Shown here: in pieces, positions 9,864-21,239 of the stretch
Position numbering within the stretch: the first letter of the stretch is position 1
Layout of the letters: every line of letters starts with the position of its first letter
Source of the DNA: Melanopsichium pennsylvanicum
Taxonomy: Eukaryota > Basidiomycota > Ustilaginomycetes > Ustilaginales
Assembly: GCA_900208305.1 (NCBI GenBank)
Contig: OAPG01000001.1
Span: 1,116,001 to 1,180,000 of the forward strand
Direction: 5' to 3'
DNA length: 64,000 nt
Program-made: the position numbers and the translations under genes
The notes under the pieces: model-generated
What the model saw: only the letters and a program-made list of their open reading frames with translations
Databases searched by the model: none
What the model was told of the DNA's origin: nothing

Positions 9864-11069
9864 GCGCTCGACTGAGACAAGAACGCGTTCCTCCAACGAG
9901 CACAGCGTGGCTAATCAGCTATGTGGCGGGCATCTTGAAGAGGGTTCACATGCTCTCTCGCTCCTGAGTAAGTCTGCGGACAACGGCGGTGCGGTTCACC
10001 AATCCGCCCCATGCTGGACCCTGATATACTGCTTGGGGGGAAGCCTGTGACATGCCTTTGCTGCGAAATCTGATCATTTCCATTCCAGACAAAATTGCCA
10101 AAAATTTCGACTGCTCGTCTGTGCGGCGATCTTGGCCAAGTTCGACAGGTGAATCTGATATGCTCTGTGCTTCGTGTCGTGCATGCTTCTAATCTTCTGT
10201 CTGTCATTGCATCTCCCTTTGCGCTTCGAGGAGCTCTGTTTACTCCGCTTGACCAACACCTTGTCCCCTTTACGACCATGTCGTCCCCGACTTGAGGCTG
10301 ATGAGACGCTCCCCGTCCGCGACTAAGCGAAGCTAGCCTGTGCCTTCATCTGCACGACGTCGATCCTTCGTTTCAAAGAAGGCCTAGGAGTGTCTCAGTT
10401 GCCTCCTTGAGGGAAAAGCCGGAACTGAGAGGGCTATTCCATGACTGCCTCCCATCTGTAGTGATCATCATCACACGATAGCATTGCCATGGATGCCTCG
10501 GCTCGCAAATTCAAAGTCGGCAGGTTTCGTCAAACCAGCCCTTTGAGCTGATCAGTATGGACGAGTGCCATAGCTGAAAGCAACCTTTCAGGCATGGCAG
10601 TCAATTGCAAACATACACTGCAAGAATGATATCTCAATATCAACTTAGCCGACATTTGCCACTCTTCGGTATCCTCATATACACAACAGGGTTGCTCGAG
10701 GTCTCCATCAGGCATCCCTGTGCCCCTCCTCTCCTCTCCTCTCCTCTCCTCTCCTTTCTTCTCTTCTTTCTTGACCCTCCTTCCTCCCCATTCTTAGTTT
10801 CTTCTTGCCACTGTTTTTGGCTATTCAGCTATTATCGACAAAGCTTTTCCAGCTCACGTACTTGGTTCCAATCTATCATCATCCATCAATCACCCATCTT
10901 TTTGACACGCTGACAAAGCACTTATCCCGAGATCCTCGCTATTCTTAACGGCTTTCTACCATTCTGGTGATCTGAATTGTCTATTACTATCCAAGCATAC
11001 CGAACCATATTGATACATCACTGCAAACAGAGTGCTTTGCGGTAAAATTGCATTTAGTTCTCGTTCAAA
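9864..11069. other. Right flank of the retrotransposon and promoter of the next gene
   Basis: No gene is supported. A pyrimidine microsatellite with unit TCTCC covers about 10724-10755, followed by CT-rich DNA to about 10800 that probably belongs to the promoter and 5' leader of the gene at 11070. Short open frames on both strands around 9911-10295 have no recognisable domain. Confidence 0.5.
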
Positions 11070-12680
11070 ATGCCATCATTCTCTGCGAATCGACAGGGTC
11101 ACTCCAGGCCCTCCAACATTTCTTTCGGACGCAGGCGTTCCAACGACAAATCGATGCCTTCGCCCTCTTTCAACAGCTCAATGTCTCTCGGCCATGTCGA
11201 AGATGTATTTTGCGACACATCGCGCTCTGTGGACCGCCTTCGACACCACTATGTAGCTATGCCGGTGACTCCTTCCAGTCTCTCTGGTAGCAGTTCGCCC
11301 ATAGCTCGAACGCAGCGTTTACCAAGCCTCACGGATTTATTTCATTTCGACATCCTATCACCTCCCAATAGCGAACTTGCCCTGACCGGCTCGGTCAGAT
11401 CCGATTCGGGTGGAGAAAACATGCAGCGAACGGACTCAATGTCTTCGGCTTCCTCTGGTCGCAGTAGACACTGGACACCGACGTTTCGCAGCGAAGGTCA
11501 ACCTGGTTCCATCGGTCCACCCGCCACTCCTCTTTCTCCGTACTTCGGCGTCTCAAGCGGAGGACCGCTAATGTCTCCGACAACAACCTCTACCAATCGT
11601 ACTTCGATGAAAGGCCACAGCGACGGCGAAAGAACACCACGGGCAGTGTCAAGGCCTTCGTTCGACTTCACTGTGTCATCCGAGGGCAGAGATTCTCCCA
11701 AGTGCCCTGGTGCGCCACTTGTTGACGCTCAAGCTCGCGGTCATTTCGAGACGCAGACCTGGCAACATCGAGACGGAGCGCCCTCGTTGGGCTCCTTTGA
11801 ATCCTTGCGACAACGCAGCTCTTACACGGCGGATACAGCGGAACCAATGTCGACCCAGACACTCGCAAAAGAGAGAGAGGCGATGGCTAGACTGGAGGCC
11901 AACATGCCAAGAAGAGATGGACTTAGCGGTCTCGGCATCTACATGGACGAAGAAAATGTTCAATCGCCTTTCCGGAAAGCGGCAGCCTCAACAAGACCGA
12001 TCGAGGCTCACGAGACTTCGCCGCATGGCCGTCGTGCTGTGGCGAACACGCATACAGGTCTGACTCCGCTGGTCAAGGCATCCAAGGTAACTGACACATC
12101 TTCGACGCCGACACGACCGAGGAGCAAAAAGTCTCCAAACGCCCTTAAAACATTTTCGCTTCAAACTGCAAGCTCGACTCAAGCGAAGACGCCGCCCTTT
12201 GCGACGGCGGCAAAGAAGCGAGCCGAAACTGCCAAGACACCGCTCAAAAAGTCACGACCTATGTTCAGGCTCGATACTGGCTCTGGCAAGAAACCCTCAA
12301 AGCCGCAAGGTCATAACATGAACCAGAATACATCGCCTTGGGGAGTGTTTGGCGCCAAGGATGGCTGGAAGCCGCTTGCTCCTCCCAACGTATCGCGAGC
12401 GATTTCCGAGGCCAACAAACTGGTTTCTGAGATAGCTGCCGCAGCACCTCCTATTGCACCTAAAGCTTCGCCTCCGAACAAGAGACTTGCGCAAGGTAAA
12501 CCCGAGGCTGTGAGCCCCTCTAAACGCTTGCGAATGACAGAGTCTCGTGCGCAGTCGTCACCCTACAAGGAGAACATGGCACCGTCCGCGCATGCCATGT
12601 CTCCATCGAAGAGAGCACAATTGAAGTCACCAACATCCCGGAATTCACCCACTGCATTGCCGCTATCCACTGTTCGCTAA
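11070..12680 (+). CDS. Unknown Ser/Pro-rich, probably disordered protein
   Basis: A single 536-codon frame with no domain I recognise. The protein is rich in Ser, Pro, Thr and Arg, with many SP and TP pairs that could be cyclin-dependent or MAP kinase sites (for example KSPNALKTF, KTPLKKSRP, VSPSKRLRM). A KEN tripeptide (YKENMAPS, about residue 500) resembles the APC/C degradation motif, and basic clusters near the C-terminus could be nuclear localisation signals. Such features fit a phosphorylated nuclear regulator, but this is only an inference. The long frame and normal codon use beside short random frames support a real gene. The upstream neighbour is the retrotransposon; DBF4 follows on the same strand. 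Confidence 0.75.
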   Translation: MPSFSANRQGHSRPSNISFGRRRSNDKSMPSPSFNSSMSLGHVEDVFCDTSRSVDRLRHHYVAMPVTPSSLSGSSSPIARTQRLPSLTDLFHFDILSPPNSELALTGSVRSDSGGENMQRTDSMSSASSGRSRHWTPTFRSEGQPGSIGPPATPLSPYFGVSSGGPLMSPTTTSTNRTSMKGHSDGERTPRAVSRPSFDFTVSSEGRDSPKCPGAPLVDAQARGHFETQTWQHRDGAPSLGSFESLRQRSSYTADTAEPMSTQTLAKEREAMARLEANMPRRDGLSGLGIYMDEENVQSPFRKAAASTRPIEAHETSPHGRRAVANTHTGLTPLVKASKVTDTSSTPTRPRSKKSPNALKTFSLQTASSTQAKTPPFATAAKKRAETAKTPLKKSRPMFRLDTGSGKKPSKPQGHNMNQNTSPWGVFGAKDGWKPLAPPNVSRAISEANKLVSEIAAAAPPIAPKASPPNKRLAQGKPEAVSPSKRLRMTESRAQSSPYKENMAPSAHAMSPSKRAQLKSPTSRNSPTALPLSTVR

Positions 12681-14405
12681 AGTCGTTTTTTTTAACATTG
12701 CTGCGTTATACTCGTCGCACTGCAATCCCTTTCGCGTGTCCAATTAATGTTGGATAAATGAGGCTTGAAATTACGTTTGTTGACTGGCCAGGATCGTTGT
12801 GATGAGTTGTGGAATCTTGCACAGCTGCTTGTAGCGAACTGGGTTTGGGAGATCTTCACAGTCTCTCGGAGCTCGACATGATTCTGTGATCTGAGAGCAA
12901 AAAGAGCACCGGACGATTGACACGTTGACGTTGATGATTTTGTGAGGTACTTGGGACATGCTTTACAACATCGAAACGGGAAAATGGCGATTTCGCCGAT
13001 CTTGACAGATGTGACGATCCGAAAAAGTGAAATTGTGACTTCGCGCGGTGTGAGGTGTTGATGTTGTAAATTTACTGTAAGAATCACTTTCGAGACGCGT
13101 CCGCGTTCCTCTCTTTTGTCACACGAGGCCAACTTGCTGCCGAGGCTCCTGCAGCACCGCTTGATTGGAGCGAATACGATCTTCTGAGCTGAAAGGCAAA
13201 GGGCAGAGTCAAGTACGTCGAATTGACTCACAAGTGTGATGAGATGTAGAGCATCGGACGTGATCACGAATGCTGTTTTAGCAGCTCGACGCTGGAGCCT
13301 CTGATGTCAGCCAAAACAGCGCACTTCGACATTGTCTGCGAAATACAGACAAGCGAAACATTTGTTGGCAAGATTCAAGGAGAATCTTGTCTACTTGTCT
13401 TGCACTTCTATATGCTGTTCGCAACACTTCATCTTAAGCATAGACAGCAACAAATGCTTGACGCACTTCTGCTACGTTTGATGACGTCCAGGGCGGGCGA
13501 GACTGAGGCGTAGTCGACTGAATGCCGTTCACAGAGTCTCGATGCAGCGACCTGACGTGTGGAGACGCGGTTGAATTTTTTTGGGCAGCAGGAGCGCAGC
13601 AGAAAATCAACAACAGACACGGAATCGCAAGAGAGAGGCGTAGGCGAGAAAAGTGTGTGTGTGTGTGACACAGTGACACGAAGATACAGCTGTCCAGAAC
13701 TCACCATCATCATCTGTCATAACCTTTCCCAGAGCACCCAGGCCGTTGGACGCAGTTTCTATCTTACTTCCTGGCATCATCAGGCGCCACAACAGCACCC
13801 TCACCGCTGTCGCTTGCAGCCACTTCAGCCTTTGCCGCGGCGCACATTTCGACTCATCCTGTGATCTGATCCTTTCTGCAAAATCTTGCCCCGCCAGCAA
13901 CGCCCGACCCGAGCTCTGCAGCCCTGCCATCCCTGCTGCCTATATCTTGGAAGAGCATCAAGGGAAGGACAGCATCTTTTTCTTCAACCTCCTCACGCTA
14001 CTCCTCGACACGTCCTCTGATCCCTTAAAGTTACCGACCTCACATCCGTTCACGCAGCTGTGAACCCAAGCTAACAGCTTGCACCAAGCCTCGTCTAAGC
14101 GCATATACCTCCGCCGCTCAGCGCATACATTTGTCTTTGCTGAACTACAGGCGCATATAGTCCATCGTCTCCCATCAACTCGTTCTGACAGGACAGCAAC
14201 ATCCATTGACTCGCACTCATTGCCAGCTTCCCTCGACATTCCATACCCAGGCCTTCCCCATCGAGCAACAACAAGCATCTTTGAGACCGCCGCTCAGATT
14301 CCTTCAACATATGCGTCGCTGATTTCATTGCACAATCGCCTTTGGTCGCCGGCTTTTCATCTGCTACTGCCCACTGTCGTGTAGGTCATTTGCGGGAATA
14401 CCGTC
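12681..14405. other. Intergenic region and long leader of DBF4
   Basis: Between two plus-strand genes. It holds a GT-repeat (about 13653-13666), a copy of gtaaatttactgta at 13066-13079 and, from about 13700, CT/CA-rich DNA typical of a 5' leader. A 191-codon minus frame at 12692-13267 has no domain and unusual composition, and I do not take it as a gene. Confidence 0.45.
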
Positions 14406-16760
14406 ATGAGCACCAAACGGGACAACACCAGCTCGCGGATTCCGCTGAGCGTGAAGAACGTGCCGACTCAAGATGTGCCCTCTCGTGACACCTCCATGCT
14501 ACGCAAGCCCACGTCACAGCAGCTTCTACGAGGCTCCGTAGCAACAGCCACGTCGACATCTGCATGCCCTCGTGCGACTGCGTCCCGCCTTCCCAGCTTC
14601 GTGTCGCGCTCACACCTTGGCTTTGATCGCTCAAATCAGGAGAATATACCTCTAGTGCCGACGACTGCTACGCCGAAAAAGCGAGCGATACCAACCGACG
14701 AATCTCACTCTCGTAACATCGTTGTTGATAGTCCAAGCAAGCGCAGTAGATCGTCCAAAACAGGCACCGACAGCAGCAATACGGAACAGAGCATCAGTGT
14801 TGCTCTAGCCAGTGATCTCAATGGCATTCGTGTCAACGAATCCCGCAAGCTTCCATCGACCCATGTAGCTGCATCAGCCACCGCACGCTCGCGCCGTCCA
14901 CAGCAGGCTCCGAATCCAGTTCCTGCGGCTGCCACCGCCACCTCTGTCAAGACAAACCGCACTCTGCGTGAACCTACAGAGGAGTTTGCAATGGAGGCTC
15001 GAAGGCGTCAGAGTGAACAGGAGATCTGGCGTCAAAAGTCTTTGCGAGCATTTCCCAACTTCATCTTTCATTTCGATTCGGTGGATGACAGCACGGCCAG
15101 GAAGTACACCAACCTCATCCAACAGCTCGGCGGTCATGTAGACCAGTTCTTTTCGAGGAAAGTCACGCATGTCGTAACAACCAGACGAGTCCCAGACGGA
15201 CCCACCCCAGAGCCGGTCGGCGCTACCGGCGGACCTAGCACTACCGAGAAGGCTGGTGCTCACAAGCTTTTCCGACCCAGCTTCTTGGCAGCACGCACAT
15301 CGTCGACCAAGATGGGGGGGAACGGAGCTCGATCACGTCCCATCCCCCTCTACTCGGAGCGAAACCCTCTTCAAGATCGGCCGACACGTCATTACAGTCC
15401 CAATGACATTCTAGTCAAGGCGCAAAGTTTCGGCATCAGATTATGGCAGCTTGAAAAGCTTCAGAATATCTTGACACGACTGATGAAGCTCTCACTCCGC
15501 GACCTTGACACTCCGTCCAAGCAAGAAGATCTCGGGCAGATGCTGGAGAAGGAGAAGGTGTATGGTACTTCGGAGCGAGATCCGGCCACAGCCAGATCCA
15601 CCTTCTACTACTTTGAAAAGTCAGCACGCTACGTATTCGTGGAAGATGCAACACTCGAACATCGACCCATCATGTGCATCGAGTTCCAATATACCCAGGA
15701 GGATCGAGCACAACGCATCCCTCCCCCTTGGCCTGTCGTCTACGGTCAGACCCCTGGTCGATGTCCATTCACCTACTATCCACCAAAGAAGAGCAGTCCT
15801 ACGCAGGATGAGGGCGAACCCCTGTCGGCTAATAAACTCAATACCCAGCAAAGCCTCCGCAGAGCTGTGTCTCTCAACAACATGGTTCGTTCCAACCTTG
15901 GGCCCACGTTCAGGCCTCGAGTGGCAACGATATGCACCAACGATCAGAGGCAACAAGACTATCCTATGGCATCCGGCAATAGTGTCTCGATTACCTCGAA
16001 TATCGCTTCGACGACTTCCAACGTCTTCACAGACCAGCAGGCTGGCGCGACGATTGGTCTACCTCAGGATCGCCGCGTGGCCGAGCTGAACCGTAGAATG
16101 CACATGTCGAACGCGCCTCACCGTCCATTGCGCACCCTGAATGCTAGTCCAGCGAGCGTGCTGGTCGGAAGCACCGCGAGCGGGCTTGGCATTCGCCGCG
16201 AGAGTGGAAGCCCCATCGTTGGGAGTATTGCTTTCCAGCGGGGCGGGCCCGAGCAGGGTGCCACCGTGCGAAGGATGTTGGGTCTCGAAGACAAGGAGCG
16301 CAGATTCGAGACCGGTACCAACGGCAGTGGCCTGCAGCGTAGCATGAGCACGAGTGCGATCAACAGACCTCCATCTACCAAGAAGCCTGGATACTGCGAG
16401 AACTGCCGTGTCAAGTACGAGCACTTCATCGACCACATCAATGATCGCAAGCACCGCAAATTCGCTACCACCGAATCGAACTTTGTCGACATTGATGCCC
16501 TCATCATGCGTGTTCAGCGCCCGTTGCGTTCGGTGTCGGAAGACGAGCCCTCTGCGAATTACTTTGACCTGGATGCCATTCCATCGTCTCAGCCCGAGGA
16601 GAATGTCCCTGACCAGGAGTCCGAGGACGAAAGTGTCTCTGCTGGCTCGCCCGATGGGGAAGATGTACACTTTGGCATGGCGCTGACGCACGAGCGCGGC
16701 GATTCTTATGATGAACAAGGTTTTGAAGCCAGTCATGAGGCGGTACCAGTCGCCATATGA
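14406..16760 (+). CDS. DBF4: Dbf4/Dfp1, regulatory subunit of the Cdc7 (DDK) kinase
   Basis: Activates and targets Cdc7 kinase, which phosphorylates the MCM helicase to fire replication origins in the nucleus. 784 residues. Motif N is a BRCT-like fold at about 213-263 (FIFHFDSV, QQLGGHVDQFFSRKVTHVVT). Motif M is around 419-427 (RPIMCIEFQ). Motif C is a CCHH zinc finger at about 662-690, CENCRVKYEHFIDHINDRKH, the most diagnostic part of the family. The N-terminal 200 residues are Ser/Thr-rich and disordered, and the C-terminal 90 are acidic. The start ATG opens the frame and follows a long leader. The Nbl1 gene lies tail to tail downstream. Confidence 0.93.
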   Translation: MSTKRDNTSSRIPLSVKNVPTQDVPSRDTSMLRKPTSQQLLRGSVATATSTSACPRATASRLPSFVSRSHLGFDRSNQENIPLVPTTATPKKRAIPTDESHSRNIVVDSPSKRSRSSKTGTDSSNTEQSISVALASDLNGIRVNESRKLPSTHVAASATARSRRPQQAPNPVPAAATATSVKTNRTLREPTEEFAMEARRRQSEQEIWRQKSLRAFPNFIFHFDSVDDSTARKYTNLIQQLGGHVDQFFSRKVTHVVTTRRVPDGPTPEPVGATGGPSTTEKAGAHKLFRPSFLAARTSSTKMGGNGARSRPIPLYSERNPLQDRPTRHYSPNDILVKAQSFGIRLWQLEKLQNILTRLMKLSLRDLDTPSKQEDLGQMLEKEKVYGTSERDPATARSTFYYFEKSARYVFVEDATLEHRPIMCIEFQYTQEDRAQRIPPPWPVVYGQTPGRCPFTYYPPKKSSPTQDEGEPLSANKLNTQQSLRRAVSLNNMVRSNLGPTFRPRVATICTNDQRQQDYPMASGNSVSITSNIASTTSNVFTDQQAGATIGLPQDRRVAELNRRMHMSNAPHRPLRTLNASPASVLVGSTASGLGIRRESGSPIVGSIAFQRGGPEQGATVRRMLGLEDKERRFETGTNGSGLQRSMSTSAINRPPSTKKPGYCENCRVKYEHFIDHINDRKHRKFATTESNFVDIDALIMRVQRPLRSVSEDEPSANYFDLDAIPSSQPEENVPDQESEDESVSAGSPDGEDVHFGMALTHERGDSYDEQGFEASHEAVPVAI

Positions 16761-17295
16761 AACACTGTTTGTCTTCCCACGCTCTCCGCCTCTCGACTTT
16801 AGGACTCGTCCGTCCGCATCACCTCCAGAGTGGTTTCTCCGTTTTACACCCACGATCATCGCTCTCGCAATCTCGTTCGCAAACACAGTTTTCTTTTTCT
16901 CAATCCACACATAGCACACTAAAACATGCACAAGCACTCACACACACACACACGCACGCACAAACCACGCTTACGCTCACACATCGTCTCTGTCATGATC
17001 ATGTCCGGTTCCTTCATCTCTCGCATTGTTTTCGTCCTTCAATATTGTTCTGCGGAAGCACTTTTCAATCTCAATGGTTCTTGCACACTTTTTTTTTTTC
17101 TTTTGGCAGCCCTGCGGCCGGGGTCAAGGAACGAGTCTTTTTTGATTGGTGCCAACTTGTTGAAGGATGAAAGGACCGAGCTGGGACTGGGATGGGTATG
17201 ATTGCTGAAAACGAGATGCGCAGAAACAGAACGTAACACAATGAGATGCATGAAAGAAGGATATGCCAGAACGAAAGTGAAAATGAGATGTTTGG
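16761..17295. other. Tail-to-tail region between DBF4 and NBL1
   Basis: Both 3' untranslated regions should lie here. It contains a CA-repeat at about 16938-16966 and T-rich runs at 17089-17102. No gene or RNA seen. Confidence 0.5.
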
Positions 17296-18345
17296 CTAGG
17301 CGAAGGTGACGGGGCGTACGACGCCATCTTCGCTAATGATGCCACAGATTGGGGAACCATTGATGCTTCGCCATTGTATGACTTCGCCTGGTCTTGCCAT
17401 GCGTGGCCTTGGTGTCTGCAAAGCTTCTTTCGGTAGATCGGGTTGGAAGGTGGATAAGCTCGGTGCAGGCTTGGACGATGAGGTGGGCGGTGGTGATGTT
17501 GGAGCGGCTGAAGTTGAGCGTGAAGAAGATGCCTTTGCGGACCTCGTCACTTTCTTCTTTCCACCTGCTGTTGGTGGTGCGGTGCGTGATGTGCAAGCAG
17601 AGGCTGTGGAGTTGATGGTACGTGCTGATTTGGTGTTTCGATCGGCTTTGGAGGCAGCCTCTTCGTCCTTCTTGCTGCGCTTGGGCTTGATTGGGGACCG
17701 CTCTTTGATCTCATCCCATTCCTTTTGTGTTTCTTCGAGATGCTGGACAGGTGCACGACCCATGAAGGTGTGAATGTCTGCGCCGTAATCGTCGATAAAC
17801 TCGGCCAAAGTGAGTTCGCGCACCGCCCTCGGAATACGTTCAATGGCAAGGCGCATGCGTGTGAGAGATGATTGGACCGAGATCTCCAGGGAGGTTCTTA
17901 GGCGAGACAGACGAGCTTGCGCTTCCAAGTCGTAGTTTTGGAGGAATGCTTGCACCTGCTCTTCTGGTAATCGCTTCTTTAGTGGTGAGGATGGTACAGG
18001 TGTTGTGGCGCGTGAGTCCGAAGAATGCCTGCCTTGTTTGACATCGTCGAGGGCGGTGTTGTTGCCTCTTTCTGGCTTTGATGATTTGATTTTTGCTGCT
18101 TTCCTCTCTGCTGTCTGTGAAGATGCTTCATTGGGCAGGCTGAGCTTGTGGCTATTGGGTGCATTGCGTTCGCCGAGGACCTTTTTGTTCGACGCTGCCG
18201 ACTTGGCAGATTTTTTCTTGGCATCCACGAGCCCTACCGAGCCATCAGCATTCTCGTTAAGGACGAAATCTGAAGATGCAGAATTTGACGATGCTTTGGT
18301 GGTGCGTGTCGCTCGCGTTGAGCGGGTGGCCTTTTTGACCGGCAT
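17296..18345 (-). CDS. NBL1: Borealin/Nbl1-type chromosomal passenger complex subunit
   Basis: 349-residue nuclear protein. The N-terminal borealin domain, which binds survivin/Bir1 and INCENP/Sli15, is at about 128-192: LQNYDLEAQARLSRLRTSLE followed by RMRLAIERIPRAVRELTLAEF and DDYGADIHTF. The pattern of a helix with many Leu/Arg positions and the closing L-x-E-F is characteristic. The first 120 residues are basic and disordered, and residues 210-320 are Ser/Lys-rich. The end (PGEVIQWRSINGSPICGII) looks like a small conserved tail. Yeast Nbl1 is under 100 residues, so this form is closer in size to animal borealin. It is transcribed toward DBF4 and shares an upstream region with the Mit_KHE1 gene. 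Confidence 0.82.
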   Translation of the reverse strand: MPVKKATRSTRATRTTKASSNSASSDFVLNENADGSVGLVDAKKKSAKSAASNKKVLGERNAPNSHKLSLPNEASSQTAERKAAKIKSSKPERGNNTALDDVKQGRHSSDSRATTPVPSSPLKKRLPEEQVQAFLQNYDLEAQARLSRLRTSLEISVQSSLTRMRLAIERIPRAVRELTLAEFIDDYGADIHTFMGRAPVQHLEETQKEWDEIKERSPIKPKRSKKDEEAASKADRNTKSARTINSTASACTSRTAPPTAGGKKKVTRSAKASSSRSTSAAPTSPPPTSSSKPAPSLSTFQPDLPKEALQTPRPRMARPGEVIQWRSINGSPICGIISEDGVVRPVTFA

Positions 18346-19336
18346 GGCATGCGAATACGAAATCCAAATGACAACAAGGATCGTGTTGTTCTTGCGTGCG
18401 GCTCTGCGATGCTCAGAAGCTAGGCTCTGAGATGGATGCTGAGACTTTTAGCAGGATAAGACGGACGGAGCCACGAGAGGATGGAAGCGTGGGAGTGGGA
18501 GAAGGACGATGGCGATTGTCATGAATGCTTGCATATGACCGCAAGAGCATATCGACCATCCTCTGAGCATCCATGGTCGGGACGTCGAAAATGTTAGATT
18601 TAGGTTTGGCTCGGCTGTCCGAAGAAGTACACAAACAGCGTGTTTTCCAGGTGGCAAGACCGCGACGTGGCCAAGAATTTCACGTGATTCTGGCCGGTAG
18701 CCAAGCACCTACACACATGTGGAGGCTCAGACAGTTAAAAATTGGAAAGGAAAAAGGGCGACGCCAAACCCAAAATTCAGCTGGATCCAAGGCAACTCTG
18801 TACAGGGCCTTGTCATGCTCAAACGCAGCTTGATACTGTGCCATTTTGCTCGATAGAATGGAAAAGCTTGGGTTGCAGTGTTGCTCATGTATTGACTTTC
18901 AATCGAAATGGCTATTTGTAAGGACAACGATATTCTGTACAAGCTAAGAGATCACTAATGCTGTGTATAAGCGGAGAAGACCAAGATGGCTGTGGGAACA
19001 AGAATTTCATTATGTAGTCTGGCTGGCTGGCCGACTGACTGAGTGACTGAGTGACGGACTGAGTGACTGTCAAATGCCGTTGGATGACGCTGCGTTTTGT
19101 CCGCACGTGCATATTCGAGATTTTGGAGCTTCAAACATCTTACAGCCTTGCAATCTTCTTCCTACAAGCCTACCCTCACTTGTCGACGCTCACCTTTGCA
19201 AGACACTCTTTCATAAATTCGAGACCTGGATCCGCCAAACATTTCGAGCGGTCCCCCTTGCCATTACTAGCCCGGATCTTGAGCAGGAAGCATTGTCTCG
19301 ACTCAGCGACACCCTCCCTGTCAACGCTCTCTCTTC
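18346..19336. other. Divergent promoter region of NBL1 and the Mit_KHE1 gene
   Basis: 991 bp between two head-to-head genes. A simple tandem tract of GGCT then GACTGAGT-like units lies at about 19020-19070. Short open frames near 18448-18708 and 19063-19340 have no domain. No gene supported. Confidence 0.5.
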
Positions 19337-20405
19337 ATGAACCCCTCATTTCCGGCCAGGATGAGGCTCATAGCAGTCCCGCTGGCTCGCGCGAGACCGA
19401 CCTCGCATCCCATCTCCACCTTTGTTGCACAGACAGCATCTCGAGCCGCGGAGAAAGCGGTAGCTGATGCAGCGACAATCCACAAAGATGACGCCAAACA
19501 AGCGCAATTACCCTTCACCACGCGCATGTTGAATAAAGCTTCGGCTTTCTGGATGGATCTAGGAAGAACGGATCAGAAAAGCACATTGGATTGGAAAAGG
19601 CGTACATATGTGCTCGGTGAGCGATTGATGGATCGCATCGAATACCAGGAGTGGGCGCTTAAGGGTATTGATCCTGCTTTGGGCCCACACCTCATTCGTA
19701 GAGAGGCAAAAGATGCAGTCGCTGTAAAGTCGGACGGTGGCATTCCGAAGCTCGACCACGTGCCATTGCTGTATCCACCCACGTTGCTGGATCCGAAGAA
19801 GTTGATGAAGAGTTTGAAGAACTTGACGGATCACAGGACCCCGCATCACTATCGCCGTTTTTGGTACTGTGTGGTTGGTATGCCCATCACCATTCCTTTT
19901 GCTCTAGTCCGTTAGTATCCACGCAACTTTGACTTTCTTTTGATTGCCTATTGAGCATTGTGCTGACACCAGCGCCGATCCATCTTTTTCATTTGCAGCC
20001 GTCGTACCAAATCTTCCATTCTTCTATCTCGTATACAGAGCATGGAGCCACTGGAAAGCATACAAATCCTCGCAATACCTCTCTACTTTGATAGCTCAAG
20101 ATCGCGTCCATCCAACAGAAAGCAAAGAACTCGACGCCATCTTTGCACAGACTACTCCTCCTGCGACACCGGCAATTTCAGAGTCGCCTGCAGAGAAGGC
20201 GACAGAACCAGCACCGGTTGAGGATGAGCACATGCTCTTGTTGCAGCAACACATTGCAACGCTCATGGACAAGATGGATTTCCCCGAATGGGTCAAGGCC
20301 GATCTGCGTCGAGCGCGGTTGCAGGTGGAGAAGGCGGTCGCTGACGACAAGCTGGATGAGATTGAGAGCAGTGCAGAGGACGTTCATCCGGAAAACAAGA
20401 AGTGA
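19337..20405 (+). CDS. Mitochondrial K+/H+ exchange-related protein (Mit_KHE1 family)
   Basis: 326 residues from two exons, 19337-19910 and 19999-20405; the intron has GTTAGT and TTTGCAG signals. The joined frame reads FALVPVVPNLPFFYLVYRAW across the junction. The family is a fungal inner-membrane protein group linked to mitochondrial K+/H+ exchange. Visible: an N-terminal Arg/Ser-rich presequence; a family region with WKRRTYVLGERLMDRIEYQE (about 87-106) and P-x-LYPP; a hydrophobic segment after HHYRRFWYCVVGMPITIPFA; and a second, VPNLPFFYLVYRAW. The C-terminus is acidic and helical. The family call rests on the RR-x-Y/ER-x-MDRIEYQEW block and the paired hydrophobic segments. Confidence 0.8.
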
Positions 20406-20607
20406 AGGAAGAGGGCCTCGACGATAATTTTTCTCAAATGTATAGACAGCTCAATATGGCCACCATCGAATCTCATCTACTCCAGGTATCACCATCTTTT
20501 TTGTCTCTGTCGCGGCTATTGGACTAGCCTCACATGACGCACACACCGGTGCACCGGTGCGAACTGAACGTACAAAGTGACAAAAATGACCCATTGCAGA
20601 GAGTGGA

Positions 20608-21239
20608 TCAGTACTCGAGAGAAGGCAGCTCAAACAGACCACTAGAGCTAGAGCGCTTGATCTCGATAGGGCCAGAGAAGTCCACCTCTGGGTCAATGCT
20701 CTGTGAGACACAATCATAGCGCAGCAATAGCGGTCAGACGCGGTCCAGAGTTGATTCATCGTCCAAGTAAGGCTACAGAAACTCACCCCATAAATGTGGC
20801 CAAAGACAGTGCCAACAGCAGGATCAAACTGCAGCTTAATGGGGCTGCTGCGCTGTCTGTCAACGTTGCATCTCTTGAACGTGTAAATGTACAAGGTGTT
20901 ACCGCAGCCGCTGGAGGAGCTGAAGAATCGTTCGAGGGTGCCAGGGAGTTGATCTGCGGATGAGAGATGCATGAAGCCGTCCTTGAGCTGCAGAGAGGGA
21001 ACGCATGTGACGGGGAGAGTGAAAAAGCTAGTATCTGTAAGCGCGACTGGATCCCAAATGCATCTGAGTCTGCTACTTACATCGAGAGCAGTTCCCGACC
21101 AACTGGAGGCGGGCATGTCGGCCTTTTCCTGAGGGGTGAGGATCTTGTAAAGTACAGTGCTGGTCGTAGGGTCTCTCATGCTAGCGAAATCACGGACGCT
21201 GAAGATGATGTGGGGTACAAAGGATGATGAAGTTGGCAC
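20608..21239 (-). CDS. DUF952 family protein
   Basis: 150 residues from three exons on the minus strand: 21239-21081, 20987-20787 and 20700-20608, all phase 0 with GTAAGT or GTGAGT donors and CTGCAG or CACAG acceptors. Domain core: TVLYKILTPQEKADM, then DGFMHLSSADQLPGTLERFF, then LQFDPAVGTVFGHIYG, and a C-terminal strand DPEVDFSGPIEI. The family has no established biochemical role; the F-I/M-H-L-S signature is its hallmark. The protein has an N-terminal extension of about 25 residues. It is transcribed toward the Mit_KHE1 gene (202 bp apart) and divergently from SKI2. Confidence 0.85.

Noticed and set aside
10724..10755. TCTCC microsatellite as a special element
   Set aside because: Ordinary pyrimidine tract of a fungal promoter/leader; reported only as sequence content.
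12692..13267. 191-codon minus frame between two genes
   Set aside because: No domain, odd Ser/Cys composition and no supporting splice or start context.
16059..16937. 292-codon minus frame over the DBF4 3' part
   Set aside because: It overlaps a well-supported coding region on the other strand and has no domain.
19020..19070. GGCT/GACTGAGT simple repeat near the Mit_KHE1 gene
   Set aside because: Short low-order tandem repeat in a promoter; no sign of function beyond slippage.
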